Shown: positions 25,933 through 34,730, counted from the first letter of the stretch. The stretch is 64,000 nt of DNA from JBFLYO01 sp040756745 (GCA_040756745.1 JBFLYO010000012.1:1-64000), one strand, 5' to 3'. Made by a program: numbers and translations. Notes: generated by a model from the sequence alone, not told the origin.

Positions 25933-26747
25933 TCTCCGTCATCCTTGTCCAATTCAATAACGGCGGACTGACGGTTGAAGCGGTCCGCACATTGCGTGCA
26001 TTTCATCGTGAAGCGTATGAGATTATTGTGGTCGACAATGGCTCCGACGATGGATCATCTGAAATCCTCCGAAAGGAACTGAGCGATATCCGGATCATTG
26101 TCAATGAACGCAATGAAGGATTTGGCGCGGCGAACAATCGGGCAGCCGCGGAAGCCAGCGGAGACATACTCCTGTTCCTAAACAACGACACTGTTTCGAC
26201 ATCCGATTACCTGAGCAGGGCGGCGCAGATATTCCGTTCCGATGCTTCTCTCGGGGTCCTTGGGCCGAGATTGCTCTTCCCCGATAACACATTCCAGCTT
26301 TCCGCGGGGGCATTGCCCACGTTTTGGAACGAGGCCCGGGAGAAGGCGCTCTATGCCCTGGAGCGCAGGAACGTCTCCGTCGTCCGCCGTGCAGCGGAGA
26401 AGTACTTTTCTCAGCGAAGGGATGTGGGTTGGGTGACGGGGGCAGCGCTGTTGATCCGCAGGGATCTGTTTCAGCAGATCGGGGGTTATGATCCCTTGAT
26501 GTTCATGTACTTTGAGGACAAAGACCTGTGTGCCCGCGTCTCCCGGCTGGGAAAACGGGTAGTGTACGATCCTTCCATGAGCGTTGTTCATCTGAAAGGA
26601 GGAAGCTCGTCGGGTCCGGCACGATTGACTGCTCGCACCGCCTACCGGCGCAGCCAGATCCGGTACTACGAGATGCATCGCCCGGGGTACGAGCAATGGC
26701 TGTTGCGGTTATATCTGAGACTCACCGGTCGACTCCCCCATGCCTGA
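25929..26747 (+). CDS. Family 2 glycosyltransferase
   Basis: 272 residues from the ATG at 25929, which overlaps the previous stop. Motifs: ISVILVQFNNGGLTVEAV, IIVVDNGSDDGS, NEGFGAANNRA, LFLNNDT, WVTGAALLIRRDLF and MYFEDKDLCAR. It resembles its upstream neighbour in GT-A core motifs, so the pair may stem from an old duplication (inference). No membrane helix. Confidence 0.9.
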   Translation: MISVILVQFNNGGLTVEAVRTLRAFHREAYEIIVVDNGSDDGSSEILRKELSDIRIIVNERNEGFGAANNRAAAEASGDILLFLNNDTVSTSDYLSRAAQIFRSDASLGVLGPRLLFPDNTFQLSAGALPTFWNEAREKALYALERRNVSVVRRAAEKYFSQRRDVGWVTGAALLIRRDLFQQIGGYDPLMFMYFEDKDLCARVSRLGKRVVYDPSMSVVHLKGGSSSGPARLTARTAYRRSQIRYYEMHRPGYEQWLLRLYLRLTGRLPHA

Positions 26748-27846
26748 TTCGCCCCTGCGCGTCCTGCTGATGATCGATGAGGCCTCCGTGGGAGGAGGAC
26801 AGCGCCACGTTCTGTGGCTCGCCGAGGGGCTGAACAAGAAGCGATTTGTTGCCGCGGTGGCATGCGAGCCAAGAGGGTTTCTCGTCGATGAGCTGGCGAA
26901 GCGGAGAATTCCGCACTTCCCGATCCGCATGACCAATATCCCGAGTCCGCGGGCACTGCTGGCGTGCAGGGATACGTTCCGGAAGTTTCGGCCGGATATC
27001 GTGCACACGCATGGCGGAACAGCCGGAGTCACAGGGCGAATCGCAGCGAAATTCTGGACGAAGGCTATCTGTGTTCATACGTACCACGGCCATCATTACC
27101 TGCACATCCCGAACCTGCTCAAACGCCGCATATTTGCATTGAGCGAGGCAGCGCTCCTCCGTTACACAGACCGTCTGATCTGCGTTGCCAGGCCTGATGT
27201 CGACACGGGGGCAAAGGCAGGCATCGTCGATCCGTCAATGACGATCGTAATATACAACGGCATAGACCTTACAGCGTTCAGGGGCCGGCGTTCAAGGAGA
27301 AGGAAGGGGGAGAAGGTTATCGGCACGGTGGGGCGGTTGCACCCGCAAAAGGGGCACCGCGTCCTGATTGCGGCAGCCGCGGAACTGCTCCGATCAGTGC
27401 CGAAGGTGAAATTTCTCATTATCGGTGAAGGGGAATTGCGCGGCGAGCTTGAAGCGTATGCGACGGAACTGGGGATCGCCGATCACATCATCTTCATGGG
27501 AGCCCGGACGGATGTTGTTCCGCTTCTCGGCACCATGGACATCTTTGTTCTCCCATCTCTGTGGGAAGGGCATCCGCTTGTATTGATGGAAGCCATGGCG
27601 GCAGGACTTCCTATTGTCGCGTCGGCAGTGGACGGAGTTACGGAGATCGTGCGGGACGGGAAAGACGCGTTGTTGGTGCCGCCGGGAGATCCCCTCCGGC
27701 TGGCCGGGGCAATTCAGCGGCTTCTGACGAGCGCCTCGCTTCGGCAGCGGCTCGGGAGTAAGGGGAGAGAAGTGGCCAGAGAGCGATTCTCAGTGAAGAG
27801 GATGGTGAAAGAAACCGAGGACCTCTACATGAGCTTGCGAAGATGA
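26740..27846 (+). CDS. Family 4 glycosyltransferase
   Basis: 368 residues, GT-B fold. N-terminal GGGQRHVLWLAEGL and VHTHGGTAGVTGRIAAK; C-terminal GTVGRLHPQKGH, LIIGEGELRGELE, FMGARTDVVPLL and the donor site LPSLWEGHPLVLMEAMAAGLP. It starts within the previous gene and shares an ATGA overlap with nadD, so it closes the sugar locus. Confidence 0.93.
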   Translation: MPDSPLRVLLMIDEASVGGGQRHVLWLAEGLNKKRFVAAVACEPRGFLVDELAKRRIPHFPIRMTNIPSPRALLACRDTFRKFRPDIVHTHGGTAGVTGRIAAKFWTKAICVHTYHGHHYLHIPNLLKRRIFALSEAALLRYTDRLICVARPDVDTGAKAGIVDPSMTIVIYNGIDLTAFRGRRSRRRKGEKVIGTVGRLHPQKGHRVLIAAAAELLRSVPKVKFLIIGEGELRGELEAYATELGIADHIIFMGARTDVVPLLGTMDIFVLPSLWEGHPLVLMEAMAAGLPIVASAVDGVTEIVRDGKDALLVPPGDPLRLAGAIQRLLTSASLRQRLGSKGREVARERFSVKRMVKETEDLYMSLRR

Positions 27847-28433
27847 AACTGGGAATCTTCGGCGGCACGTTTGATCCCGTTCATCATGGACACCTCATTG
27901 TTGCTGAGTATGTGCGGGAAAAGGTGGGGCTCGATCGAGTGTTGTTGGTGCCAAGTTTCATCTCTCCCCACAAACAGGAGGAGGCGGTGAGCGAGGTGGA
28001 GGACCGTCTCGCCATGCTTCGCGAGGCCGTCGGGCCGAAGTCACGGCTTGAAATCTCGGAGATTGAACTCCGCAGAGGAGGGGTGTCGTATACCGTCGAT
28101 ACACTCAGGGAGCTGTCAGCGTCACATCCCGCTGATCGGTTGTTCCTTCTCCTGGGATCTGACAATGTCCGAGAATTTCACACTTGGAAGGACCCGGCGG
28201 AGATAGGCCGACTGGCAAGACTCATCGTACTGACCCGTCCCGGTCACGAATGGATTCCGTCCGAGTCGTCCCTGCTCGTCGGGGCGATATTCTGTGATGT
28301 GCCGGGGATTGATATTTCATCGACGGAGATTCGGAGGAGGGTTTCGCTGGGACTTCCGATTGCCTTGATGGTCCCGCCGGGCGTTGAGCGATACATTGTG
28401 GAGCACCGTTTGTATACAAGGCCGGCGCAGTAA
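27843..28433 (+). CDS. nadD: Nicotinate-nucleotide adenylyltransferase
   Basis: 196 residues. GGTFDPVHHGHLI with the HxGH nucleotidyl-transfer motif, VPSFISPHKQ, LLGSDNVREFHTWKDP and ISSTEIRRRV are diagnostic. It adenylates nicotinate mononucleotide in NAD synthesis. A housekeeping gene translationally coupled to the end of the polysaccharide locus. Confidence 0.96.
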   Translation: MKLGIFGGTFDPVHHGHLIVAEYVREKVGLDRVLLVPSFISPHKQEEAVSEVEDRLAMLREAVGPKSRLEISEIELRRGGVSYTVDTLRELSASHPADRLFLLLGSDNVREFHTWKDPAEIGRLARLIVLTRPGHEWIPSESSLLVGAIFCDVPGIDISSTEIRRRVSLGLPIALMVPPGVERYIVEHRLYTRPAQ

Positions 28434-28471
28434 AGCAATGTTGATGTCTCATTATGCTGAAAGAGATAGAC

Positions 28472-28672
28472 ATGGATATTGACGAAATCAAGTCTGCAAT
28501 TGCATCGCTCCCGACCGACCAGCGGAGGAAGGTTGCGATGTATATTTTGGAACTCGAGAAGAAGCATCTCGAAGAGACAGTGGGCCCGCAGATCAAGGAA
28601 GACATCCAGGGGGTGTCGAAGGTCCTTCAGGAAGCATTGGAGAAACTGAAGCGGTTTGCGGGGAAATCGTAA
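28472..28672 (+). CDS. Small helical protein of unknown function
   Basis: 66 residues, mostly charged amphipathic helix (LPTDQRRKVAMYILELEKKHLEE ... QGVSKVLQEALEKLKRF in pieces), possibly a short coiled coil. ATG 28472 has AAAGAG six bases upstream; ATG 28454 in the same frame lacks a ribosome site. It follows nadD by 38 bases. No family recognised. Confidence 0.6.
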   Translation: MDIDEIKSAIASLPTDQRRKVAMYILELEKKHLEETVGPQIKEDIQGVSKVLQEALEKLKRFAGKS

Positions 28673-28721
28673 CGGCGGCAGTTGACTTCGGTCCGGTCTT
28701 GTTGCAGAACCCGGACTCATC

Positions 28722-28750
28722 TTGCTTTCCCAACCGTTGCTGCTTATCTT
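28722..28750 (+). promoter_or_regulatory. Promoter of tRNA-Arg
   Basis: TTGCTT (28722-28727), a 17-base spacer, TATCTT (28745-28750), about 47 bases before the mature tRNA. Confidence 0.6.
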
Positions 28751-28796
28751 TACGGTTGTCAAAAGTCAATTGTCCATCGTCAATTGTCAATTGCAC

Positions 28797-28871
28797 GCCC
28801 TCGTAGCTCAGTATGGATAGAGCGACGGTTTCCTAAACCGCAGGTCGGCAGTTCGACTCTGCCCGAGGGCA
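28797..28871 (+). tRNA. tRNA-Arg (anticodon CCT)
   Basis: Acceptor arms GCCCTCG (28797-28803) and CGAGGGC (28864-28870) pair perfectly, with discriminator A. The anticodon stem-loop CGGTTTCCTAAACCG gives loop TTCCTAA, anticodon CCT, reading AGG. The T arm is GGCAG-TTCGACT-CTGCC. CCA is not encoded. Confidence 0.95.
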
Positions 28872-29091
28872 CACAGAATTTCGAAATGCGGATTGCGGAT
28901 TGCGGAATTGGTTTTGCATGACGCATAAGTGAGATTCACCTAAGGTAGGCTGGAAGGCCCGAGGCGAGGGGCCGCCCGACCTGTCCACCGTAGCTCGCTC
29001 CTCAGAGCGAAGGGGGAGGGCACTCAGGAATTCGGAATGCGAATTGCGGATTGCGGAATAGGCTTTGAATGATGCATTGGTGAGATTGTCC
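28865..29091 (+). repeat. Imperfect direct repeat that begins in the tRNA 3' end
   Basis: Copy 1 (28865-28940) starts with the tRNA's GAGGGCA; copy 2 (29016-29091) starts with the same bases. By hand alignment about 13 of 76 positions differ, with no gaps. Each copy contains GCGGATTGCGGA-like repeats. Confidence 0.7.
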
Positions 29092-29203
29092 TGAGCGAGG
29101 CCCGAAGGGCCGAGTGCACAAATGGCGCCCGCAAAATCTGGCGGATGCAAGCCGTGACGAACACGCTCCCAGGTCGTTCGAAGCAAGCCACGAAAGTTTT
29201 CGC

Positions 29204-29232
29204 TTGACTTTTGTGACCGTTTGCTGTACTCT
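29204..29232 (+). promoter_or_regulatory. Promoter of a long leader or small RNA
   Basis: TTGACT (29204-29209), a 17-base spacer, TACTCT (29227-29232). The predicted start near 29239 lies about 290 bases before the next coding region. Confidence 0.55.
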
Positions 29233-29274
29233 GTCCCACCTTTTTTCCCGTTCTTTGAATATCGCTTCGCGACA

Positions 29275-29352
29275 GATACTCCCTCACTCGTAAAGTGGGG
29301 AGTATCAGTAGCAATTGGAGGTCAGTGAAACCTGTATCCCTCTGCTCTGACC
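29275..29352 (+). ncRNA. Candidate structured RNA segment (two hairpins)
   Basis: Hairpin 1: GATACTCCCTCACT (29275-29288) with AGTGGGGAGTATC ending at 29306, one bulged T. Hairpin 2: GGTCAG (29320-29325) with CTGACC (29347-29352). No known RNA family recognised; it may be leader structure. Confidence 0.3.
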
Positions 29353-29527
29353 GCTCGCCCCTTGCTCAGCGCCCCCCTCGCGCCTTTATTGCCTTTCGAT
29401 CCTGCTTATACACCCATAAGAATTTCTCCCTGCGCCCGGATACTCACTCTCTGGGGTATAATCGCAGCTGCTTTGTAAACCGATTTTCCACTCAATTCAC
29501 CATCACACTCATCGTTAGGAGCATCGC

Positions 29528-30259
29528 ATGAAACGTTCCCTTGGTATGATTGTCCTCGCTGGCTTTCTTTCCTGCACGCTGCTCCAGGCGCAGGAAAAAT
29601 CCACGCTCAGCACGTACCGGGTCTTCCCAAAGCCGGGGAAGGATTCGGCATTGAGGAAGGCGATCGCAGACCATGTGGCAAGATTCCATACGGGAAGCTG
29701 GAAGTGGCGCGCCTTCAGAGTGCTCTCAGGGGCTGACGAAGGGTCCTACCAGTTAAACGAAGGGCTGAACTCCTGGACTGAGCTTGAAGGTCGGAAGGAT
29801 ATCAGTGACGAGCACACGCGCGACTATGAGACGAATGTCCTCCCCCTGACTGAGAAGGCGACCCCAAATGCGTATTTTCTCTTCCGGAGGGAGTTCAGTA
29901 GCGATTCAGTAGGGAATACATTCAAGAAAGCGCTTCTCCGACATTTCTATCCAAGGCCGGGCCGCGGCGTCAGGCTCATGGAAACGCTCGGGACCTGGAA
30001 AAAAGTGTGGGAGAAACTGGGCATGAAGGTGACGGTCTGGTCAAGCTTTTTCTCGGGAGAACCGCAGTGGGTTGTCGCTGCCAGGCTGCCGAAAGGGTTC
30101 GTCGACCTCGAGCAGCCCATGGGGAAAGCTATGGCTGACACCTACGAAGCAGTGGCGGGTCCTGGGGCGTACGGCCGATTCCTGGACGACCTCAACATGA
30201 ACGTCGCCAGGATCGACGAAGAAATCATTGAGTGGGTGCCGGAGCTGAGTTCCAAATAA
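29528..30259 (+). CDS. Secreted protein of unknown function
   Basis: 243 residues. N-terminal MKRSLGMIVLAGFLSCTLLQAQ is a signal peptide with a likely cut after LQA. The mature part seems to hold two similar halves beginning STYRVFPKPGKDSALRKAI and FKKALLRHFYPRPGRGVRL, reminiscent of dimeric alpha-beta barrel or NIPSNAP-like repeats (weak inference). ATG is preceded by TTAGGAGC. It appears to be a single-gene unit. Confidence 0.75.
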   Translation: MKRSLGMIVLAGFLSCTLLQAQEKSTLSTYRVFPKPGKDSALRKAIADHVARFHTGSWKWRAFRVLSGADEGSYQLNEGLNSWTELEGRKDISDEHTRDYETNVLPLTEKATPNAYFLFRREFSSDSVGNTFKKALLRHFYPRPGRGVRLMETLGTWKKVWEKLGMKVTVWSSFFSGEPQWVVAARLPKGFVDLEQPMGKAMADTYEAVAGPGAYGRFLDDLNMNVARIDEEIIEWVPELSSK

Positions 30260-30289
30260 CAGTTGATGTAATCGGCAAGTTTCTTAGCG

Positions 30290-30363
30290 AATCCGCATCC
30301 CGGTCCGCCGGGATGCGGATTGTGCTTCTGGACCTGCCATGCACTTACGAAGCGTGCAGGTCC
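30290..30363. terminator. Two hairpins between convergent genes
   Basis: A perfect 14-base stem, AATCCGCATCCCGG (30290-30303) and CCGGGATGCGGATT (30308-30321) with loop TCCG, then a second hairpin GGACCTG...CAGGTCC (about 30330-30363). Neither has a good T run, so this may be bidirectional attenuation or a REP-like element. Confidence 0.5.
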
Positions 30364-30382
30364 TCTCCGATCACGATCTGCT

Positions 30383-31294
30383 CTAGAAGAGGCTTATCCT
30401 TACGTACCGTTCCGGATTCGTGCGGAGATCGTGGATAAGCGCTTCAAGCGTTACGGCAAGGCTGTCAACGTCGTTATACAGCTTCTCCTCGTGCACGAGC
30501 TTCCCCAACGTTCCCTCTCCCTTTCTGATCTTGCCGAGCACGAGGTTGAGCGATTCTGTCGTATACTCCAGTCGCTCAGAAACCCTGTCCAGCTTCTGGG
30601 CGACGCTCCGGAAGGTGGTAATCCCTGTGTCGAGGTTCCCGCGCTGCGTGAGGGCAAGCGTGTCCAGTGTCCGCGCAAAGCGCGCGAGGTCGTGAGAGAA
30701 CACCGAAAAATCAGTGAAGGCGCGGTCTGCGCTGAGTCCGCCCGATTGCACGACCTGATTGAGCCGCGCCGCGGACCGGGCCAGGTCTTGCACAATCTCC
30801 TGAATCCGCCTCCTCGTTGCCTCGTCGAATGTCGTATTCACATTCTCAAGAATTCCCAGAACATTGGACGAGATCGGTGCGAGCGTCGCTGTCAATTCCG
30901 AAAGGGCGGCCTCATACGAGCCTGTCAATGTATCACCGTTGCGGAGCAGGAGGGAGTCGGCTCCCGGCGTGATCTCAATGAATTTTCCCCCCATAATGGT
31001 CTCACTCTTGAGCACGGCCCGCGAATCGCGAGGGATATGGACATTCGTTTGAATCGAAAGGTCGACGGCGATGCGGCGCCCCGCCAGCGACATCCCCTCT
31101 ACCCGGCCGATGGCCAGCCCCGAGACCGTGACGATGTCACCGTCCTTGAGGCCGTTCACGTTGTCGTAGAAAACGGTGAGCGCGTATTGTTTTGAACGCA
31201 GGTCGATCCCCCGCAGGTAGATCACGCCCACGACAAAGATGATGGCTGCGGCAAACACAGCGATCCCAATTCGTGCCTCATTGCTCAGTTTCAT
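30383..31294 (-). CDS. mlaD: MCE/MlaD family lipid-transport protein
   Basis: 303 residues. One N-terminal membrane anchor (IGIAVFAAAIIFVVGVIYL), a single MCE domain (about 38-115; GLKDGDIVTVSGLAIGRV and ETIMGGKFIEITPG are typical), then a long helical C-terminal part. It should form the periplasmic lipid-binding ring of an Mla-type transporter. It overlaps the ATPase gene by four bases and ends in a region of hairpins. Confidence 0.9.
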   Translation of the reverse strand: MKLSNEARIGIAVFAAAIIFVVGVIYLRGIDLRSKQYALTVFYDNVNGLKDGDIVTVSGLAIGRVEGMSLAGRRIAVDLSIQTNVHIPRDSRAVLKSETIMGGKFIEITPGADSLLLRNGDTLTGSYEAALSELTATLAPISSNVLGILENVNTTFDEATRRRIQEIVQDLARSAARLNQVVQSGGLSADRAFTDFSVFSHDLARFARTLDTLALTQRGNLDTGITTFRSVAQKLDRVSERLEYTTESLNLVLGKIRKGEGTLGKLVHEEKLYNDVDSLAVTLEALIHDLRTNPERYVRISLF

Positions 31295-32040
31295 GGGGGA
31301 TTCACCCTTCCGGCTGAGAGGGAACTGTTGATGTACTTCCGGACATCCTCGTCCCTGCTTGACTCAATCTCCTTTCGGGTGCCACTGATCAGGACGACAC
31401 CTTCGTCGAGCACCACGAATCGGTCGCCGACCACAAAAGCGCTGTGGATGTCATGCGTGACGACGATCGATGTCACCCCGAGCTTCGCGCGGAGCTCGTT
31501 GATCAGGAGATTGATCCCGTCCGCCGTTTCCATGTCGAGCCCGGTCGTCGGTTCATCGTACAGGATATATCGTGGATTGGGGGCGATAGCGCGGGCCAAC
31601 CCAACGCGTTTCTTCATGCCGCCGCTCAGACTGGCCGGGAGCTCCCGTTCGACCCCTTCCAGCCCAACCATCGAGAGTGCGAAGGTCACGCGCTCGTCAA
31701 GCTCGTGCTCCGTGTATTTCGCCCGGCGGCGGAGGGCGAGGGCAATGTTGTCCCGGACGGTCAGGGAGTCAAACAGGGCAGCTCCCTGGAACAGGAACCC
31801 GAAGTTTGACCGGACCCGCTGCAACTGCCGGTAATCCATCGTGACAACATCATGCCCGTCAATGACAATGGAGCCGTCATCCGGGCGGAGGAGTCCAACG
31901 ATCAGCTTGAGGAGGATGCTCTTTCCGCCTCCACTCTTGCCGAGGACGACAAGCGTCTCTCCGCTTAAAACGTCGAAGCTCACACCCCGAAGTACCAGGT
32001 GCTCGCCAAACCGTTTCCAGATGTCGCGTACAGCGATCAT
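31291..32040 (-). CDS. mlaF: Mla-type ABC transporter ATP-binding protein
   Basis: 249 residues. Walker A LGKSGGGKS, Q-loop FLFQGAALFDSLTV, signature LSGGMKKRVGLARAI, Walker B YILYDEPTTGLD and switch VTHDIHSAF are all intact. FLFQGAALFDSL is typical of MlaF. It powers lipid movement through MlaE. It directly abuts mlaE and overlaps mlaD. Confidence 0.94.
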   Translation of the reverse strand: MIAVRDIWKRFGEHLVLRGVSFDVLSGETLVVLGKSGGGKSILLKLIVGLLRPDDGSIVIDGHDVVTMDYRQLQRVRSNFGFLFQGAALFDSLTVRDNIALALRRRAKYTEHELDERVTFALSMVGLEGVERELPASLSGGMKKRVGLARAIAPNPRYILYDEPTTGLDMETADGINLLINELRAKLGVTSIVVTHDIHSAFVVGDRFVVLDEGVVLISGTRKEIESSRDEDVRKYINSSLSAGRVNPP

Positions 32041-32853
32041 TCAGAGAAGCACCGACGCAAGGACAAAGTCGAGGACAACGACGGTCAGGCACGTTAGCAC
32101 CACCGTGCTCATAGTGGCCTTGCCGACCCCGGCGGAGCCTCCTTGCACAACGTAGCCCTGGTAGCACGCAATCGAGGTGATCGCGTAGCCGAATATCGTG
32201 GCTTTGATCAGGCCGAACACGGCGTCCCAGGTGGCGAAGGCATCCTTCAAGCCGGTTACGAACGCCACGCCCGGGACGTGGGCAACGACCGAGGCGCCAA
32301 AGAGACCTCCAATCACAGCGACAAGATCGCCGAACACCACCAGGACGGGAAACATGACAACGCCGGACAGGACTCTGGGAGTGACAAGAAAAGCAATTGA
32401 ATCATAGCCCATGGCTTCCAGCGCATCGATCTGCTCCGTGACCCGCATGGTGCCGAGTTCGGCCGTGATGGTAGCGCCGACCTTCCCGGCGAGCACGAGG
32501 GCGGTCAGCAACGGAGTCAGCTCCAGGAGGACCGATTTGATCACCAGGCCGCCAACCACCGTACGCGGGATCCAATCGTACAGCTGGTACGCCGACTGCA
32601 CGGCCGTGACCATGCCGACAAACGTCGAGACGAATACCACGATGGGAATGGAGTCGTTGCCGATCTGGACCATCTGAGGGAGGATATTCCTTGCGTATTC
32701 TCTCCCGTATCGCAAGGTGCGGAGGACCCACCAGACGAGGCCTGCGTAGCTGCCCAGATGTTCGAACGACGCAAGCGCAACGCGGCCGATGTGGGCGAAA
32801 AATGGGGGTTGGCGCTTCGAGGAAGGGGACTCGCTCTGTGCGGCGATTTCCAT
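32041..32853 (-). CDS. mlaE: MlaE family lipid ABC permease
   Basis: 270 residues with five or six membrane helices. Diagnostic segments are VGMVTAVQSAYQLYDW, KVGATITAELGTMRVTEQIDALEAMGYD and PRVLSGVVMFPVLVV (quoted in pieces). The start was set at ATG 32853; GTG 32889 in frame would also fit the promoter at 32916-32944. First gene of mlaEFD. Confidence 0.92.
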   Translation of the reverse strand: MEIAAQSESPSSKRQPPFFAHIGRVALASFEHLGSYAGLVWWVLRTLRYGREYARNILPQMVQIGNDSIPIVVFVSTFVGMVTAVQSAYQLYDWIPRTVVGGLVIKSVLLELTPLLTALVLAGKVGATITAELGTMRVTEQIDALEAMGYDSIAFLVTPRVLSGVVMFPVLVVFGDLVAVIGGLFGASVVAHVPGVAFVTGLKDAFATWDAVFGLIKATIFGYAITSIACYQGYVVQGGSAGVGKATMSTVVLTCLTVVVLDFVLASVLL

Positions 32854-32915
32854 CGGGGCTGGTAACTTCAGGGAATTGGACGGGTACACCCGCGAGCGAC
32901 CGTTCAGCTGGGTGC

Positions 32916-32944
32916 AATATTCAAAACGCTCCCGTGAGAATCAA
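32916..32944 (-). promoter_or_regulatory. Candidate promoter of mlaEFD
   Basis: Minus strand: TTGATT (32944-32939), a 17-base spacer, AATATT (32921-32916). Placed in the 113-base gap upstream of mlaE. Confidence 0.45.
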
Positions 32945-32966
32945 CCCCTGCATGAACGAAGGGAAG

Positions 32967-33347
32967 TTACTGCGGTCCCGAAATCTGCACCTTGATCCAC
33001 TCGGCCTCACCGCCATCGCTGCGGGCGTTGTTGACATACTTCACTTCGATAGTGCGGCCGATGGAACAATCGGCGAACGTCCCAATCTGGTTGGGTTGCT
33101 TGATCCCACTCTTGTCCAGCCAGATTATGGTGCGGGGGGTCACCTTGATCTCTATGCTGTCGGCGCCGTATGTGCAGGTGACCATTTTCGCTGGAACGTT
33201 GACCGACGTGACCTTCCCGAGCGTGGTGAATTTTCCTGAGAGCCCGGGAGAATGTCCGATGGGAATGTACATCTCGGTCATTTTCTGAGCGGACACCGAG
33301 CCGGCGATAAACAACAGCGTACTCACCACGACGATCGCACGATTCAT
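32967..33347 (-). CDS. Small secreted protein of unknown function
   Basis: 126 residues. Signal peptide MNRAIVVVSTLLFIAGSVSAQ with a likely cut after VSA. The mature part is beta-rich (GKVTSVNVPAKMVTCTYG, IEIKVTPRTIIWLDKSG, GRTIEVKYVN) and may be an OB-like fold; two Cys could form a disulphide. It lies 21 bases downstream of the di-haem peroxidase gene, probably in one operon. Confidence 0.75.
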   Translation of the reverse strand: MNRAIVVVSTLLFIAGSVSAQKMTEMYIPIGHSPGLSGKFTTLGKVTSVNVPAKMVTCTYGADSIEIKVTPRTIIWLDKSGIKQPNQIGTFADCSIGRTIEVKYVNNARSDGGEAEWIKVQISGPQ

Positions 33348-33368
33348 GACAATCCTCCTCCTTATTCT

Positions 33369-34730
33369 CTATGGCTCGATCATGTCAGAGCGGGCCTGAT
33401 TGGCTTCATCCAATGCTTTCTTGATCAGATCCTTGTCATGCCCATGCTCAAGGGCAGCAAGCACTATTTGTGTTGCCTTCAGTAGCGATTGCACGGCATT
33501 CGGGTGCAGCCTTCCCTCGGAGAGCACCCGGACACCGGTTTGCAGTTGACTGACGGCTGTCCGGAGCAGCTCTTTCGCTTGTTCCTTTGTGCGAACTTTG
33601 TCCGAAATACTTGCTTTCAGTGCATCGGTTGCAAGACGGACGGACTCCAGTGCGTTCAGGACCCGCAGGAATGCCGCGATCTCCACGATTTGAGTCCCGT
33701 CGAGCTCGATTCCTGCCCCTTCCGGATCGATGTTCCTGAGGAACCGGCCGGCGGGCGAGTTGTTGAACGATTCGCCGTCATAGAAGGCAACAGCCCCCTC
33801 AATGGTTTCGATGGCATTGTTGTGAAAGAATGGGCCGGTGGAGGCGGCTTCAACAAGCGGGGGGACGTTGAACGTGCTATCGCCCGGCCGGCCAAACCCG
33901 TCATCGGTAGGGACGTTCTCCGGCGTGAGCCGCGCGGGCTGATCAGGCAGGGCTTCAACGCCGGTGTTGAAATTTGCATTCCCCAGGCTGTTGCCTCCAA
34001 AGAGCGCTGTTGGTCCCGCATTGACATGGCAAAGGTTGCACTTGCCGACCGTGCTGTCCATGAACAGTTCCTGGCCGCGCCGGGCGATCGTTCCCTTCAG
34101 TCGGAGCGGAAGCGTAAGCTCGCTCTGTCTGCCAAGGGAGAGCTGAAACGCCTCCAGGGCATCCAGTTCATCGTCGGTGGGAAGGCGGAAATCGACTCCC
34201 GGGATCCTGTTGAGCGTTTTGGTGAAGTGCTGTATGACGGCACCAGTGGCAAATGAGCGGAGCGAGCCATCGCCCGGCGATCCGTCCCCCGACCATCCCG
34301 TGCGTGGTCCCTTCGGGCTCGCCACCGAAGTGCTCAGGCTGACCGTGTGCGGTATGCCGCGCATGACGAACTCGTTCGCCAGATCGTCGAACCCATCCAG
34401 GTTTTCGAGGATCAGGCCGAATTCACGCATGAGCCGCGGATTCTCAAAATTCTCCTTCAGGGCAGGGTTGAACTCTGCGACGAAGAGCGGATTGTCCCTC
34501 GGAAGTGAGCCGATAAAGGTGGCATCGAGCGTGAAGTTGTTTTCTGCAGGATGGCACGTACCGCAGGTGCGACCGTTTCCGTTGAATGTTTCAGTGAAGA
34601 AGATATCCCTCCCCTTTTCGATGAGGGCATCGCGAGGATCGACGGGGGGAGGAGGGGGGGTATGACAGGAGGGGAATGATGCCAGGAGCAATGCCATCAG
34701 GAATGCAAATGCGTACGTCGACCGTCCCAT
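33369..34730 (-). CDS. Secreted di-haem cytochrome c peroxidase family protein
   Basis: 453 residues. N-terminal signal ending in LLASFPSCHT, possibly a lipoprotein although the lipobox is not canonical. Two haem-binding sites, CGTCH (56-60) and CNLCH (231-235), flank the peroxidase fold, with GRPGDSTFNVPPL and GPFFHNNAIETIEGAV in the second domain. A C-terminal helical extension of about 100 residues is unusual. It probably reduces peroxide or acts like MauG in the periplasm. The start has a near-perfect AAGGAGG. Confidence 0.9.
   Translation of the reverse strand: MGRSTYAFAFLMALLLASFPSCHTPPPPPVDPRDALIEKGRDIFFTETFNGNGRTCGTCHPAENNFTLDATFIGSLPRDNPLFVAEFNPALKENFENPRLMREFGLILENLDGFDDLANEFVMRGIPHTVSLSTSVASPKGPRTGWSGDGSPGDGSLRSFATGAVIQHFTKTLNRIPGVDFRLPTDDELDALEAFQLSLGRQSELTLPLRLKGTIARRGQELFMDSTVGKCNLCHVNAGPTALFGGNSLGNANFNTGVEALPDQPARLTPENVPTDDGFGRPGDSTFNVPPLVEAASTGPFFHNNAIETIEGAVAFYDGESFNNSPAGRFLRNIDPEGAGIELDGTQIVEIAAFLRVLNALESVRLATDALKASISDKVRTKEQAKELLRTAVSQLQTGVRVLSEGRLHPNAVQSLLKATQIVLAALEHGHDKDLIKKALDEANQARSDMIEP

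Larger units (their letters stand above)
28872..29527. other. Long intergenic region after tRNA-Arg
   Basis: 656 bases without a credible protein gene. It holds the tRNA-end direct repeats, a short palindrome GGCCCGAAGGGCC at 29099-29111, a good promoter at 29204-29232, and then about 290 bases containing two hairpins before the next gene. The latter part could be a long leader or a separate small RNA. Confidence 0.6.
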
